From the NCBI RefSeq assembly GCF_026420145.1, contig NZ_JAPMLV010000001.1, positions 2,294,001-2,358,000 of the forward strand: a stretch of 64,000 bases of DNA, given 5' to 3'. Below are positions 38,758-47,476 of the stretch, piece after piece. Each line of letters starts with the position of its first letter. Position 1 is the first letter of the stretch. A program made the translations under genes and the position numbers. This DNA is from Enterobacter pseudoroggenkampii. Lineage in GTDB: Bacteria; Pseudomonadota; Gammaproteobacteria; Enterobacterales; Enterobacteriaceae. The notes beneath the pieces are model-generated. The model worked only from the letters and a program-made list of their open reading frames with translations, was not told the origin of the DNA and did not search any database.

Positions 38758-39615
38758 ATGAAATATGTTGGAGCGCACGTCAGCGCTGCAGGTGGCCTTG
38801 CGAATGCCGCCATTCGCGCCGCCGAAATCGAGGCGACCGCTTTCGCCCTGTTCACCAAAAACCAGCGCCAGTGGCGCGCCGCAGCGCTCACCGCTGAAGT
38901 GATTGATGATTTCAAAGCTGCCTGTGAGAAGTACCACTACGGGCCAGGCCAAATCCTTCCCCACGACAGCTACCTGATCAACCTCGGTCACCCGGTTGAA
39001 GAGGCGCTGGAAAAATCCCGCGAGGCGTTTCTTGATGAAGTACAGCGCTGCGAACAGCTGGGGCTGACGCTGCTGAACTTCCATCCGGGCAGCCATCTGA
39101 TGCAGATCGACGAAGATGCCTGCCTGGCGCGCATTGCCGAGTCCATCAACATCACCCTGGACAAGACCAAAGGCGTCACCGCGGTGATTGAGAATACCGC
39201 CGGTCAGGGCAGCAACCTCGGCTTCAGGTTCGAACATCTGGCGGCGATTATCGACGGCGTGGAGGATAAATCCCGCGTTGGCGTGTGCATTGATACCTGC
39301 CACGCGTTCGCCGCCGGCTATGACCTGCGCACAACCGAGGCAACGAAAAACACGTTTGATGAGTTCGAGCGCATTGTGGGCTTTAAGTACCTGCGCGGCA
39401 TGCACTTAAACGATGCGAAAAGCGCCTTTGGCAGCCGCGTTGACCGCCACCACAGCCTCGGCGAAGGCAACATCGGCCACGATGCGTTTCGCTTTATTAT
39501 GCAGGACGCCCGCTTCGACGGTATTCCGATGGTGCTGGAAACCATCAATCCGGATATCTGGGCAGAAGAGATTGCCTGGCTGAAGGCACAGCAAACCGCT
39601 GAACAGGCGGCATAA
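38758..39615 (+). CDS. nfo: Endonuclease IV (AP endonuclease) Nfo
   Basis: Zinc-dependent apurinic/apyrimidinic endonuclease of base excision repair, also removing 3'-blocking lesions. It has 285 residues as in E. coli, forming a TIM barrel. The signatures [40 protein letters not shown] and [20 protein letters not shown] are intact. In E. coli it belongs to the SoxRS regulon; a SoxS box was not assigned. In K-12 a block for pseudouridine and nucleoside use lies between nfo and fruA; here they are adjacent. Confidence 0.97.
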   Translation: MKYVGAHVSAAGGLANAAIRAAEIEATAFALFTKNQRQWRAAALTAEVIDDFKAACEKYHYGPGQILPHDSYLINLGHPVEEALEKSREAFLDEVQRCEQLGLTLLNFHPGSHLMQIDEDACLARIAESINITLDKTKGVTAVIENTAGQGSNLGFRFEHLAAIIDGVEDKSRVGVCIDTCHAFAAGYDLRTTEATKNTFDEFERIVGFKYLRGMHLNDAKSAFGSRVDRHHSLGEGNIGHDAFRFIMQDARFDGIPMVLETINPDIWAEEIAWLKAQQTAEQAA

Positions 39616-39650
39616 AAAAAGCCGGGTGCGTAATGCAACCCGGCTTTTTT
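39614..39650. terminator. Bidirectional terminator between nfo and fruA
   Basis: A-run, GCCGGGTGCG (39621-39630), loop TAAT, GCAACCCGGC (39635-39644, one bulge), T-run to 39650. It serves both convergent genes, with fruA ending at 39663. Confidence 0.85.
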
Positions 39651-39662
39651 GTTGTTTATCGC

Positions 39663-41348
39663 TTACGCTGCTTTTGCCACGACTTCCGCTTCCGGACGTT
39701 TCAGCACTGCGTAAGAGAGACCCGCCACCAGCGTACCGGCAACAATCGCCAGCAGGTAGCCCAGCACCGGCGTGATAGCGCCAGGGATCAGCAGCACGAA
39801 CAGACCGCCGTGTGGTGCCATCAGCTTCGCACCAATCGCCATGGAGATTGCCCCCGTTACCGCGCCACCCGCGATACAGCAAGGCAGTACACGCATTGGG
39901 TCACGGGCCGCGAACGGAATTGCCCCTTCGGTGATGAAGCACAGACCCAGCACCAGCGCCGCTTTGCCGCCTTCCTGCTGCGCTTTATCGAACTTACGAC
40001 GGGCAATAATCGTCGCCAGGCCGAGCGCCAGAGGAGGCACCATACCTGCCGCCATGATGGCTGCCATTGGCGCGTAGGTCTGGGTACTCAGCAGGCCAAC
40101 ACCAAAGGCGTACGCCGCTTTGTTCACCGGACCACCCATGTCGGTACACATCATGCCGCCGAGGATTGCACCCAGCAGAACCGCGTTCGCGGTACCCATG
40201 GTTTGCAGCCAGTGGGTCAGACCCGCCAGGATGCCCGCAACCGGCTTACCAATCAGGTAAATCATCGCCAGACCGACCACCAGGCTGGAAATCAGCGGGA
40301 TGATCAGGATCGGTTTCAGCGCTTCCATACTCTGCGGCAGCTTGAGCTTCGAGCTGATGAGCTTCGCGACGTAACCGGCCAGGAAGCCCGCGATAATCCC
40401 GCCGATAAAGCCGGAACCGGTACTCACGGCCAGCATACCGCCGATAAGGCCCGGCGTCAGGCCAGGACGGTCAGCGATGGAGAAGGCAATAAAGCCCGCC
40501 AGTACCGGCACCATCAGAGCGAAGGCTGAACCACCGCCGATCTGCATCAGCGCAGCGGCCAGCGTGCCTTGCTCTTTAAACGCGGTAATACCAAACGCGA
40601 ACGAGAGGGCAATACACAGACCACCCGCCACCACCATCGGCAGCATGTATGACACGCCGGTCAGCAGATGGCGATAGGCGCCCGCAGACTCTTTCTTACC
40701 TTCTGTCGCGGTTTGACGCGCGCCGGTTGCCTGATACGGCTTCGCTTCTACCAGCGCTTTATCAAACTCCTGCGCGGTCTTTTTCAGCGCCAGGCCGGTA
40801 GATGTACGGTACATTGGCTTACCGGCAAATTTCGCCAGGTCCACTTCGATATCCGCCGCCACGATCACCAGATCGGCCTCAGCCACTTCTTCTGGGGTGA
40901 TAGCGTTGCCGGCACCGACGGAGCCACGCGTTTCAACTTTTACCCACCAGCCGCGTTTTTTCGCTTCGGTTTCAATAGCTTCAGCAGCCATAAAGGTGTG
41001 AGCCACCCCCGTCGGGCAGGCCGTCACCGCAACAATGCGTTTCGGACCCGTGGCCGCAGCCGGTGCCGCTGCGACAGGCGCGCTGTAGACAGACGCGTGA
41101 CCTTTCGCTTCGCTAAGGAAGAGTTCCGGGTGTGCCACCGCGCGATTAATATCGCCCAGCCACACTTTTTTGCCGTTCAGCGCACTGTCAGCCGGGATTT
41201 TGTCGCCCAGTACAATGGCCAGTTCTGCATCGCCTGGATTATCGATAATCTCCAGATGTGCTTTTTGTGCCGCCGCGCCCAGCAAGGTCTTCGCCATATA
41301 GGCGCGAGCCTGTCCGAGACCGGAGTCAATGATCAGCAGCGTTTTCAT
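39663..41348 (-). CDS. fruA: PTS fructose transporter subunit EIIB'BC FruA
   Basis: Membrane component that imports fructose as fructose-1-phosphate. It has 561 residues: a degenerate EIIB' domain (1-95), an Ala/Pro-rich linker, an active EIIB domain with phospho-Cys111 in VTACPTGVAHT, and the EIIC membrane domain (about 225-555; GGMMCTDMGGPVNKAAY). It is the last gene of fruBKA, 16 bp after fruK. Confidence 0.96.
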   Translation of the reverse strand: MKTLLIIDSGLGQARAYMAKTLLGAAAQKAHLEIIDNPGDAELAIVLGDKIPADSALNGKKVWLGDINRAVAHPELFLSEAKGHASVYSAPVAAAPAAATGPKRIVAVTACPTGVAHTFMAAEAIETEAKKRGWWVKVETRGSVGAGNAITPEEVAEADLVIVAADIEVDLAKFAGKPMYRTSTGLALKKTAQEFDKALVEAKPYQATGARQTATEGKKESAGAYRHLLTGVSYMLPMVVAGGLCIALSFAFGITAFKEQGTLAAALMQIGGGSAFALMVPVLAGFIAFSIADRPGLTPGLIGGMLAVSTGSGFIGGIIAGFLAGYVAKLISSKLKLPQSMEALKPILIIPLISSLVVGLAMIYLIGKPVAGILAGLTHWLQTMGTANAVLLGAILGGMMCTDMGGPVNKAAYAFGVGLLSTQTYAPMAAIMAAGMVPPLALGLATIIARRKFDKAQQEGGKAALVLGLCFITEGAIPFAARDPMRVLPCCIAGGAVTGAISMAIGAKLMAPHGGLFVLLIPGAITPVLGYLLAIVAGTLVAGLSYAVLKRPEAEVVAKAA

Positions 41349-41364
41349 TATTCCTCTCCTGCTG

Positions 41365-42303
41365 TTAGTTAAAAGGTTTTAAGTCAACGCGCGCCATCAT
41401 CGCGGCTAACTGGGTACGATCGGTAATACCGACGTTGCTCTGGCTGACGGCCAGGGCAGCAACGGCAGTGGCAAGACGTAAAGTATGTTCACTGGATTCA
41501 CGCATCAGCAGACCATAAATCAGGCCGCCAACCATGGAATCCCCTGCGCCAACGGTACTCACAACTTCCATTGACGGCGGTTTGGCGATCCATTCGCCAG
41601 ACGCGTTAACCCACAACGCGCCTTCTGCACCAAGCGAGATCACCACGTGAGCGATACCCTGCTCGCGCAGCGCATGGGCAGCGTCAATCACATCTTTTAA
41701 TTCTGGCAGCTTACGACCCGCCCAGATCTCCAGCTCGCGGCGATTCGGCTTCACCAGCCACGGCGAGGCTTTCAGGCCCGCAACCAGCGCATCGCGGCTG
41801 CTGTCAAAAATGATGCACGGGCACTGGCTGCGCAGGCGCGTCATCCAGTCGGTAAACGCTTCCGGGCTCACGCCGGACGGAAGGCTGCCGCTGACGCAGA
41901 CCATGTCAAACTGACCGAGCCAGGTCAGAGAATCGTTAACAAAACGCTCCCAGTCTGACGGCGTCACTTCGAAGCCCGAGAAGTTCAGGTCGGTTACTTC
42001 ACCGTCTTTCTCCGTAAGCTTCACGTTGATGCGGGTACGGCCCTGAACAATCTGAAAACGGTTGGCAATGCCCAGCTCGCTGAACAGCTGCTGGAAACCA
42101 TCCTGGTTATCTTTACCGAGGAATCCACCTACGGTGACGTCGATACCGAGATCCTTGAGCACTTTCGCGACGTTAATCCCTTTACCCGCAGCATGCAGGC
42201 CAGTGGTACGCACGAGGTTGACTTCGCCGCGCTCAATTTCCGGGCAAAATCCTACCAGGTCATAAGCCGGGTTCAGCGTAATAGTCGCAACACGTCTGCT
42301 CAT
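41365..42303 (-). CDS. fruK: 1-phosphofructokinase FruK
   Basis: PfkB-family kinase that converts fructose-1-phosphate to fructose-1,6-bisphosphate. It has 312 residues as in E. coli. The sugar-binding N-terminus (ITLNPAYDLVGF; GLHAAGKGINVAKVLKDLG) and the C-terminal anion-hole signature STVGAGDSMVGGLIYG are present. The start ATG overlaps the fruB stop by one base, and fruA follows. Confidence 0.96.
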   Translation of the reverse strand: MSRRVATITLNPAYDLVGFCPEIERGEVNLVRTTGLHAAGKGINVAKVLKDLGIDVTVGGFLGKDNQDGFQQLFSELGIANRFQIVQGRTRINVKLTEKDGEVTDLNFSGFEVTPSDWERFVNDSLTWLGQFDMVCVSGSLPSGVSPEAFTDWMTRLRSQCPCIIFDSSRDALVAGLKASPWLVKPNRRELEIWAGRKLPELKDVIDAAHALREQGIAHVVISLGAEGALWVNASGEWIAKPPSMEVVSTVGAGDSMVGGLIYGLLMRESSEHTLRLATAVAALAVSQSNVGITDRTQLAAMMARVDLKPFN

Positions 42304-43433
42304 TATGCGCCCTCCCCCAGACCCGCCGCGATGGCATCGCCAATCGCTTTCAGCGCCTGTTCAGCATCAGCACCCTGTGCGGTGAAACGCAGACGGTGCC
42401 CTTTCTTCACGCCCAGCGCGACAACTTTCATCAGACTACGGCCGTTGGCCGGTTTGCCCGTGCCATCAAGATTCGCCACGGTGATCTCACTCTCGAATTG
42501 TTTAATGGTATTCACCAGCATGGTGCCCGGACGGGCATGCAGGCCGTGCTCGTTACGTACCACGAACTCAGCGGTCTGCACGTCTTCAGTCGGCGCATCA
42601 TCACTGGTCAGCAGCGCCAGCACGGTGGAGGCATCAGCGTTCAGCAGTTTTTCAGCTTTGTTGTTCAGCAGCAGATCGCCCAGACGCTTCAGCACGGAAA
42701 CCGGCTGTTCATCGTTCATCGCCACGGTCACCAGCATGGCTGCAGGCTCGCCTTCTACGTCAAACGCATTGGCCGCGCGGCTCACGGCGATAGCGCTGCG
42801 CAGGTTGCCTTCAGCACTGTCGTTCAGCCAGATACCCTGACCCAGATTCAACGGCTTATCGTTAATCACGCGCGTCACAAACGTGGCATCCGCCGCGCCG
42901 GCTTCTTTCAGACGGCCCGCGTTCAGCGCCTGCAGCGTCACCAGATCGGAGGCAACCACATCCAGCGTCAGCGTTTCATTATCCAGTTTCAGCGCTTCGC
43001 TCTGTTTTTCGCCCATCAGCAACGCACGCAGCTCTTCAGCTGTGGTTGCGGACTTAAGCTGTTCAGCCACATCGTCATCGCTCAGGACATGCGTCAACTG
43101 ACGCAGCAGACCTAAGTGTTCGTCGCTGCTGGCCGCGATACCGATGGCCACATAGGCCACCTGACCGTCGCCCCAGAGCACGCCCTGCGGGAACTGATAA
43201 ACCTTAACGCCGGTTTTCAACACCTGATCGCGGGTATCGGTGGTGCCGTGCGGAATGGCAATGCCATTGCCGAGGAAGGTTGAGGTCTGCTGCTCGCGCG
43301 CCAGCATGCCGTTGACATAGCCGTCCGCGACGTTACCCGCCTGCACAAGCGCAGCGGCAACCTGGCGAATAGCCTCTTCTTTATCCCCGGCCTGAGCGCC
43401 CGGGTGGATATCCTGAACAGATAACTGGAACAT
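42303..43433 (-). CDS. fruB: Fused PTS fructose EIIA/HPr (diphosphoryl transfer protein) FruB
   Basis: Cytoplasmic phosphocarrier of the fructose PTS, 376 residues. The EIIA domain has the active His62 in [10 protein letters not shown], a central linker domain spans about 155-285, and the FPr/HPr-like domain has His299 in [10 protein letters not shown]. It is the first gene of fruBKA. Two Cra operators lie 23-101 bp upstream. Confidence 0.96.
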   Translation of the reverse strand: MFQLSVQDIHPGAQAGDKEEAIRQVAAALVQAGNVADGYVNGMLAREQQTSTFLGNGIAIPHGTTDTRDQVLKTGVKVYQFPQGVLWGDGQVAYVAIGIAASSDEHLGLLRQLTHVLSDDDVAEQLKSATTAEELRALLMGEKQSEALKLDNETLTLDVVASDLVTLQALNAGRLKEAGAADATFVTRVINDKPLNLGQGIWLNDSAEGNLRSAIAVSRAANAFDVEGEPAAMLVTVAMNDEQPVSVLKRLGDLLLNNKAEKLLNADASTVLALLTSDDAPTEDVQTAEFVVRNEHGLHARPGTMLVNTIKQFESEITVANLDGTGKPANGRSLMKVVALGVKKGHRLRFTAQGADAEQALKAIGDAIAAGLGEGA

Positions 43434-43794
43434 GGTTCTCCACTCCTGCTGAACTTGAATCGTTTCAGCTTTAATGAGAAAAAATGCGCTAGCCTGCTCC
43501 GTTTGTTAAAACAAGATAGCGCTGAAACGTTTCAAAAAGTCTTGCGCTTTCTGCAATGTCTTGCAAGTAAACTCGTATTTCCGATCTCAGAATTTAGAGA
43601 TACAGCACATTTCTTCTTCGTTCAGCTGAATTTTGCTGAAGTTCAGCAAGCCAGTTTCAGCTAAGGTCAGCCGGGTGAGAGGTAAGTTGAAATGCCATTT
43701 TGATTTTTCGTGGCATCATTGACCGCACCCACTGTTTATTTTTTAGCTGACGGCGTAAACTCCGCCCCTCTCTGCTACTCGCTAATTATAAAAC
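43434..43794. other. 361-bp divergent region fruB-setB without a gene
   Basis: It holds the two Cra operators at the fruB side and a dense cluster of TTCAGC hexamers in both orientations (43621-43661) at the setB side. A 69-codon frame starting TTG at 43455 was rejected. I could not place a confident setB promoter. Confidence 0.7.
43456..43534 (-). promoter_or_regulatory. Two Cra (FruR) operators upstream of fruB
   Basis: GCTGAAACGATTCA (43456-43469, minus strand) matches the Cra consensus fully. GCTGAAACGTTTCA (43521-43534) is a second strong site with a palindromic TGAAACGTTTCA core. The two-site arrangement matches fruBKA of E. coli, where Cra represses and fructose-1-phosphate relieves repression. 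Confidence 0.85.
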
Positions 43795-44976
43795 ATGCAT
43801 AACACCCCTGCGGCGGTCTCGCCGAAGCCCTTTGATTTGACCTCTGCGGCATTCCTCGTTGTTGCCTTCTTCACGGGCATTGCCGGCGCGTTACAGACGC
43901 CGACATTGAGCTTATTCCTGACAAACGAGGTTCACGTCCGCCCGGCAATGGTCGGCTTCTTTTTTACCGGAAGCGCCATCATCGGCATCCTGGTCAGCCA
44001 GTTTCTGGCGGGGCGATCCGACAGAAAAGGCGATCGTAAAAGCCTGATCGTTTTCTGCTGCCTGCTGGGGGTCATGGCCTGCGTTCTGTTTGCCTGGAAC
44101 CGCAACTATTTCATTCTGCTCTTCGTCGGGGTATTTCTGAGCAGCTTTGGCTCAACGGCAAACCCTCAGCTGTTCGCCCTTGCCCGCGAACACGCGGACC
44201 ATACCGGACGTGAAGCGGTGATGTTCAGCTCTGTCCTGCGTGCGCAGGTATCGCTGGCATGGGTGATTGGTCCGCCGCTGGCCTACGCGCTGGCGATGGG
44301 TTTTGGTTTTACGGTGATGTACCTGAGTGCGGCCGTTGCGTTTGTGGCGTGCGGCGCGCTGGTGTGGTTCTTCCTGCCGTCCATGCGCAAAGAGCCCAAA
44401 GTGGCAACGGGCGTAGTGGAAGCGCCGCGCCGTAACCGCCGCGATGCCCTGCTCCTGTTTGTTATCTGCACTATGATGTGGGGCACCAACAGCCTGTATA
44501 TCATCAATATGCCGCTGTTTATTATTAATGAACTGCACCTGTCGGAGAAGCTGGCGGGCATCATGATGGGCACCGCGGCCGGGCTTGAGATCCCGACGAT
44601 GCTCATCGCGGGCTATTACGCTAAGCGCTTCGGAAAGCGGTTTTTAATGCGCATCGCCGCTGTCGCCGGTCTGCTGTTTTATATCGGTATGCTGACGGTA
44701 CATACGCCTGGGCTGTTGCTGGCGTTACAGCTGCTGAACGCCATCTATATTGGCATTCTCGCCGGGATAGGCATGCTCTATTTCCAGGATCTGATGCCGG
44801 GTCAGGCAGGCTCAGCCACCACCCTTTATACTAATACCACCCGCGTGGGCTGGATTATCGCGGGCTCAATGGCCGGCGTCGTGGCCGAAATCTGGAACTA
44901 TCACACGGTGTTCTGGATTGCGCTGGTGATGTGTACGCTGACGATGGCCTGCCTGGCGAGAATTAAAGATGTTTAA
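43795..44976 (+). CDS. setB: Sugar efflux transporter SetB
   Basis: MFS-family exporter of glucose, lactose and related sugars (SET family), 393 residues as in E. coli SetB, with 12 helices. Motifs [15 protein letters not shown] in helix 1, the loop [13 protein letters not shown] between helices 2 and 3, and [14 protein letters not shown] near the end fit the family. It is divergent from fruBKA, and its last 4 bp overlap the 3' end of yeiW. Confidence 0.94.
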   Translation: MHNTPAAVSPKPFDLTSAAFLVVAFFTGIAGALQTPTLSLFLTNEVHVRPAMVGFFFTGSAIIGILVSQFLAGRSDRKGDRKSLIVFCCLLGVMACVLFAWNRNYFILLFVGVFLSSFGSTANPQLFALAREHADHTGREAVMFSSVLRAQVSLAWVIGPPLAYALAMGFGFTVMYLSAAVAFVACGALVWFFLPSMRKEPKVATGVVEAPRRNRRDALLLFVICTMMWGTNSLYIINMPLFIINELHLSEKLAGIMMGTAAGLEIPTMLIAGYYAKRFGKRFLMRIAAVAGLLFYIGMLTVHTPGLLLALQLLNAIYIGILAGIGMLYFQDLMPGQAGSATTLYTNTTRVGWIIAGSMAGVVAEIWNYHTVFWIALVMCTLTMACLARIKDV

Positions 44977-45227
44977 GGCGCAGTGAGCGTTTCAAGTTCA
45001 AGAAGGTACGTCATCGCCTGCTCTCGCGTGCTGCCGCACATTTCGGCAGCGGGCTGAAGCCCGGAGCAGACTTTCGGGCGCAACGGTGAGCCAAAGATCA
45101 TGCACAGGTTGGTTTCCGAGAGCTGAACGCAGCGGGTATTGGCAGGCTTGCCCTCGGGCATTCCTGGAATGGGGCTTGAAATGGACGGTGCAGTACAGCA
45201 CGCGCCACAATCGGGACGGCAATCCAT
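44973..45227 (-). CDS. yeiW: Cysteine-cluster protein YeiW (YkgJ/UPF0153 family)
   Basis: An 84-residue protein with eight Cys (positions 3, 7, 10, 11, 33, 42, 54, 64), the Cx3Cx2CC pattern of the zinc/iron chelating YkgJ group (UPF0153). The function is unknown. The ATG at 45227 gives exactly the E. coli YeiW length; the frame is open further upstream over the yeiP promoter area. It is convergent with setB with a 4-bp overlap. Confidence 0.9.
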   Translation of the reverse strand: MDCRPDCGACCTAPSISSPIPGMPEGKPANTRCVQLSETNLCMIFGSPLRPKVCSGLQPAAEMCGSTREQAMTYLLELETLTAP

Positions 45228-45390
45228 AAATGCTCTCTTTCGCTGACGATCGCCCGCGAGTCGGGCATCGCGCGCACAGTAACACCTTTTGCGTATTGAT
45301 AGCAAAAGCCACGAATTCCTCTTGCCTGAAAGGCCGCGCGCGAGTAATTTGGCGCGATATTTTTTACCTCCCGTAAACAGGATTACTGCA

Positions 45391-45963
45391 ATGCCAAGAG
45401 CGAACGAAATTAAGAAAGGTATGGTGCTGAATTACAACGGCAAACTGCTGATTGTGAAAGATATCGACATTCAGGCCCCGAGCGCCCGTGGTGCAGCAAC
45501 GCTGTACAAAATGCGTTTCGCCGATGTGCGTACCGGCCTGAAAGTGGAAGAGCGCTTTAAAGGTGACGATATCGTCGATACCGTGACCCTGACCCGTCGC
45601 TATGTTGATTTCTCCTACATCGACGGCAACGAATATGTGTTCATGGATAAAGAAGATTACACCCCGTACATCTTCACCAAAGATCAGATTGAAGAAGAGC
45701 TGCTGTTTATCCCTGAAGGCGGCATGCCTGACATGCAGGTTCTGACCTGGGACGGCGTGCTGCTGGCGCTGGAACTGCCTCAGACCGTCGATCTGGAAAT
45801 CGTTGAAACGGCGCCTGGCATCAAAGGCGCGTCCGCAAGTGCGCGCAACAAACCGGCTACCCTGACGACCGGCCTGGTTGTGCAGGTACCGGAATACCTC
45901 TCTGCTGGCGAGAAGATCCGCATCCATATCGAAGAAAAACGCTATATGGGTCGCGCTGACTGA
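45391..45963 (+). CDS. yeiP: Elongation factor P-like protein YeiP (EfpL)
   Basis: Paralogue of EF-P that assists ribosomes stalled on proline-containing and related motifs. The ATG at 45391 gives 190 residues as in E. coli, with three EF-P domains: the KOW-like domain I ([16 protein letters not shown]), whose tip loop [12 protein letters not shown] replaces the modified-lysine loop of EF-P with an Arg, and two OB domains. A REP unit and a terminator follow. Confidence 0.96.
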   Translation: MPRANEIKKGMVLNYNGKLLIVKDIDIQAPSARGAATLYKMRFADVRTGLKVEERFKGDDIVDTVTLTRRYVDFSYIDGNEYVFMDKEDYTPYIFTKDQIEEELLFIPEGGMPDMQVLTWDGVLLALELPQTVDLEIVETAPGIKGASASARNKPATLTTGLVVQVPEYLSAGEKIRIHIEEKRYMGRAD

Positions 45964-45974
45964 TTGCGGCGTTT

Positions 45975-46072
45975 GTCGGGTGGCGCTACGCTTACCCGAC
46001 CCACGAAAAAACCGGCCCTGAAGCCGGTTTTTGTGTTTTTGTAGGCCGGGTAAGGCGAAGCCGCCACCCGGC
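45975..46072. repeat. REP pair flanking a terminator, yeiP-uxuA gap
   Basis: One REP unit GTCGGGT...ACCCGAC (45975-46000) and one GCCGGGT...ACCCGGC (46045-46072) enclose a short intrinsic terminator. The block fills the gap between convergent yeiP and uxuA. Confidence 0.75.
46006..46032. terminator. Intrinsic terminator between yeiP and uxuA
   Basis: AAAAACCGGC, loop CCTGAA, GCCGGTTTTT (46007-46032). The A/T tracts on both sides suit both directions. Confidence 0.8.
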
Positions 46073-46080
46073 AATTTCGG

Positions 46081-47271
46081 TTACAGGAGCTCCGGATACT
46101 TCGTCATCTTCAGCGCCAGCTCAACGCCGCGCACTTCCGCCATGCCTTTAAGACGGCCAATCGCCGAATAGCCCGGGTTGGTTTTCTTACGCAGATCGTC
46201 CAGCATCTGGTGACCGTGATCCGGACGGAACGGGATAGGACGCACATCGCCCGCCTGCTTACGACGCGCCTCTTCCGCCAGAATGGCGTCTACCACCGCC
46301 ACCATATTCACATCGCCGCCCAGGTGCGCCGCCTCGTGGAAGGTTTTTGGATTCTCTTCACGGCAGGTCGCGCGCAGATGCGTGAAGTGGATACGATCGC
46401 CGAAGGCTTCAATCATCCGCACCAGGTCGTTATCCGCACGCACGCCGTAGGAGCCGGTACACATGGTAAAACCGTTGTAAATGCTGTTTACCGTCTCTTT
46501 CAGCCATTGCATATCTTCAATCGTAGACACGATACGCGGCAGGCCGAGGATAGGACGCGGTGGATCGTCCGGATGCACGGCCAGGCGAACCCCTACCTCT
46601 TCCGCAACCGGCACGATAGCGCGCAGGAAATACGCCATGTTTTCACGCAGTTGCTGCTTATCAATATCGCCGTATTCCGCCAGGCGCGCGCGGAACTGAT
46701 CCAGCGTATACCCTTCTTCAGCCCCGGGCAGGCCCGCAATAATATTACGGGTCAGCTTTTCGATGTCCGCGTCACTGGCAGCGTTAAACCACGCGCGCGC
46801 CTGCTGCTGCTCTTCCGCGGTGTAATCCGCTTCGGCGCCAGGACGTTTCAGAATGTGCAGTTCGAATGCCGCAAAGGCAATCTGATCGAAACGCAGCGCT
46901 TTCGAGCCGTCCGGCATCTGATATTCAAGGTCGGTTCGCGTCCAGTCGAGGATAGGCATGAAGTTATAGCAGACCGTATCAATGCCGCAGGTCGCCAGGT
47001 TGCGAATGCTCTGCTGATAGTTAGCAATCCAGGTCTGGTACTCCCCTGAATGGGTTTTAATGTCTTCATGAACCGGGATGCTTTCCACCACAGACCAGGT
47101 TAACCCCTTCTCCGCCAGCAGCGCCTGACGCTGTTGAATTTCCTCTACCGGCCAGACCTGACCGTTTGGAATATGATGCAGCGCCGTGACGACACCCGTT
47201 GCGCCAGCCTGGCGCACATCATCAAGAGAAACCGGATCGTTCGGCCCGTACCAACGCCAGGTTTGTTCCAT
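46081..47271 (-). CDS. uxuA: Mannonate dehydratase UxuA
   Basis: Enzyme of hexuronate catabolism that dehydrates D-mannonate to 2-keto-3-deoxygluconate. It has 396 residues (E. coli UxuA 394) in a TIM-barrel. Conserved blocks [65 protein letters not shown] and [13 protein letters not shown] hold the metal-binding His, Cys and Asp residues. In K-12 uxuA sits with uxuB far away; here it is divergent from yeiQ across 205 bp with UxuR/ExuR-like sites. Confidence 0.95.
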   Translation of the reverse strand: MEQTWRWYGPNDPVSLDDVRQAGATGVVTALHHIPNGQVWPVEEIQQRQALLAEKGLTWSVVESIPVHEDIKTHSGEYQTWIANYQQSIRNLATCGIDTVCYNFMPILDWTRTDLEYQMPDGSKALRFDQIAFAAFELHILKRPGAEADYTAEEQQQARAWFNAASDADIEKLTRNIIAGLPGAEEGYTLDQFRARLAEYGDIDKQQLRENMAYFLRAIVPVAEEVGVRLAVHPDDPPRPILGLPRIVSTIEDMQWLKETVNSIYNGFTMCTGSYGVRADNDLVRMIEAFGDRIHFTHLRATCREENPKTFHEAAHLGGDVNMVAVVDAILAEEARRKQAGDVRPIPFRPDHGHQMLDDLRKKTNPGYSAIGRLKGMAEVRGVELALKMTKYPELL

Positions 47272-47288
47272 TGCCTCACCCTCTTAAG

Positions 47289-47413
47289 TTGTTATACCAA
47301 TATGTGCTACTGCAATGACGACTACCATACATGTTTGCCGTGAAGGGTCAATACACCGCCACACATTGATTGATCAAACTCACATAACGGGGATATTTAC
47401 GGCTTACCAATTT
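47289..47413. promoter_or_regulatory. uxuA-yeiQ divergent control region: UxuR/ExuR-like and CRP-like sites
   Basis: TTGTTATACCAATAT (47289-47303; reverse ATATTGGTATAACAA) closely matches the UxuR/ExuR consensus AAATTGGTATACCAATTT. A half-site-rich copy lies at 47401-47413 (GGCTTACCAATTT). Between them, ATTGA-N6-TCACA (47369-47384) resembles a CRP site. The first operator is 18 bp before the uxuA start codon; the second is 64 bp before yeiQ. Confidence 0.6.
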
Positions 47414-47476
47414 TATTTGCTGTCATATAACTTTACACTGGCATTGTTAATTAATGGTTAATCAGGTGTGTACCTC

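Noticed and set aside
43455-43664. 69-codon frame in the fruB-setB gap starting TTG
   Set aside because: No ribosome site, runs over both Cra operators and the hexamer cluster; regulatory DNA explains the region better.
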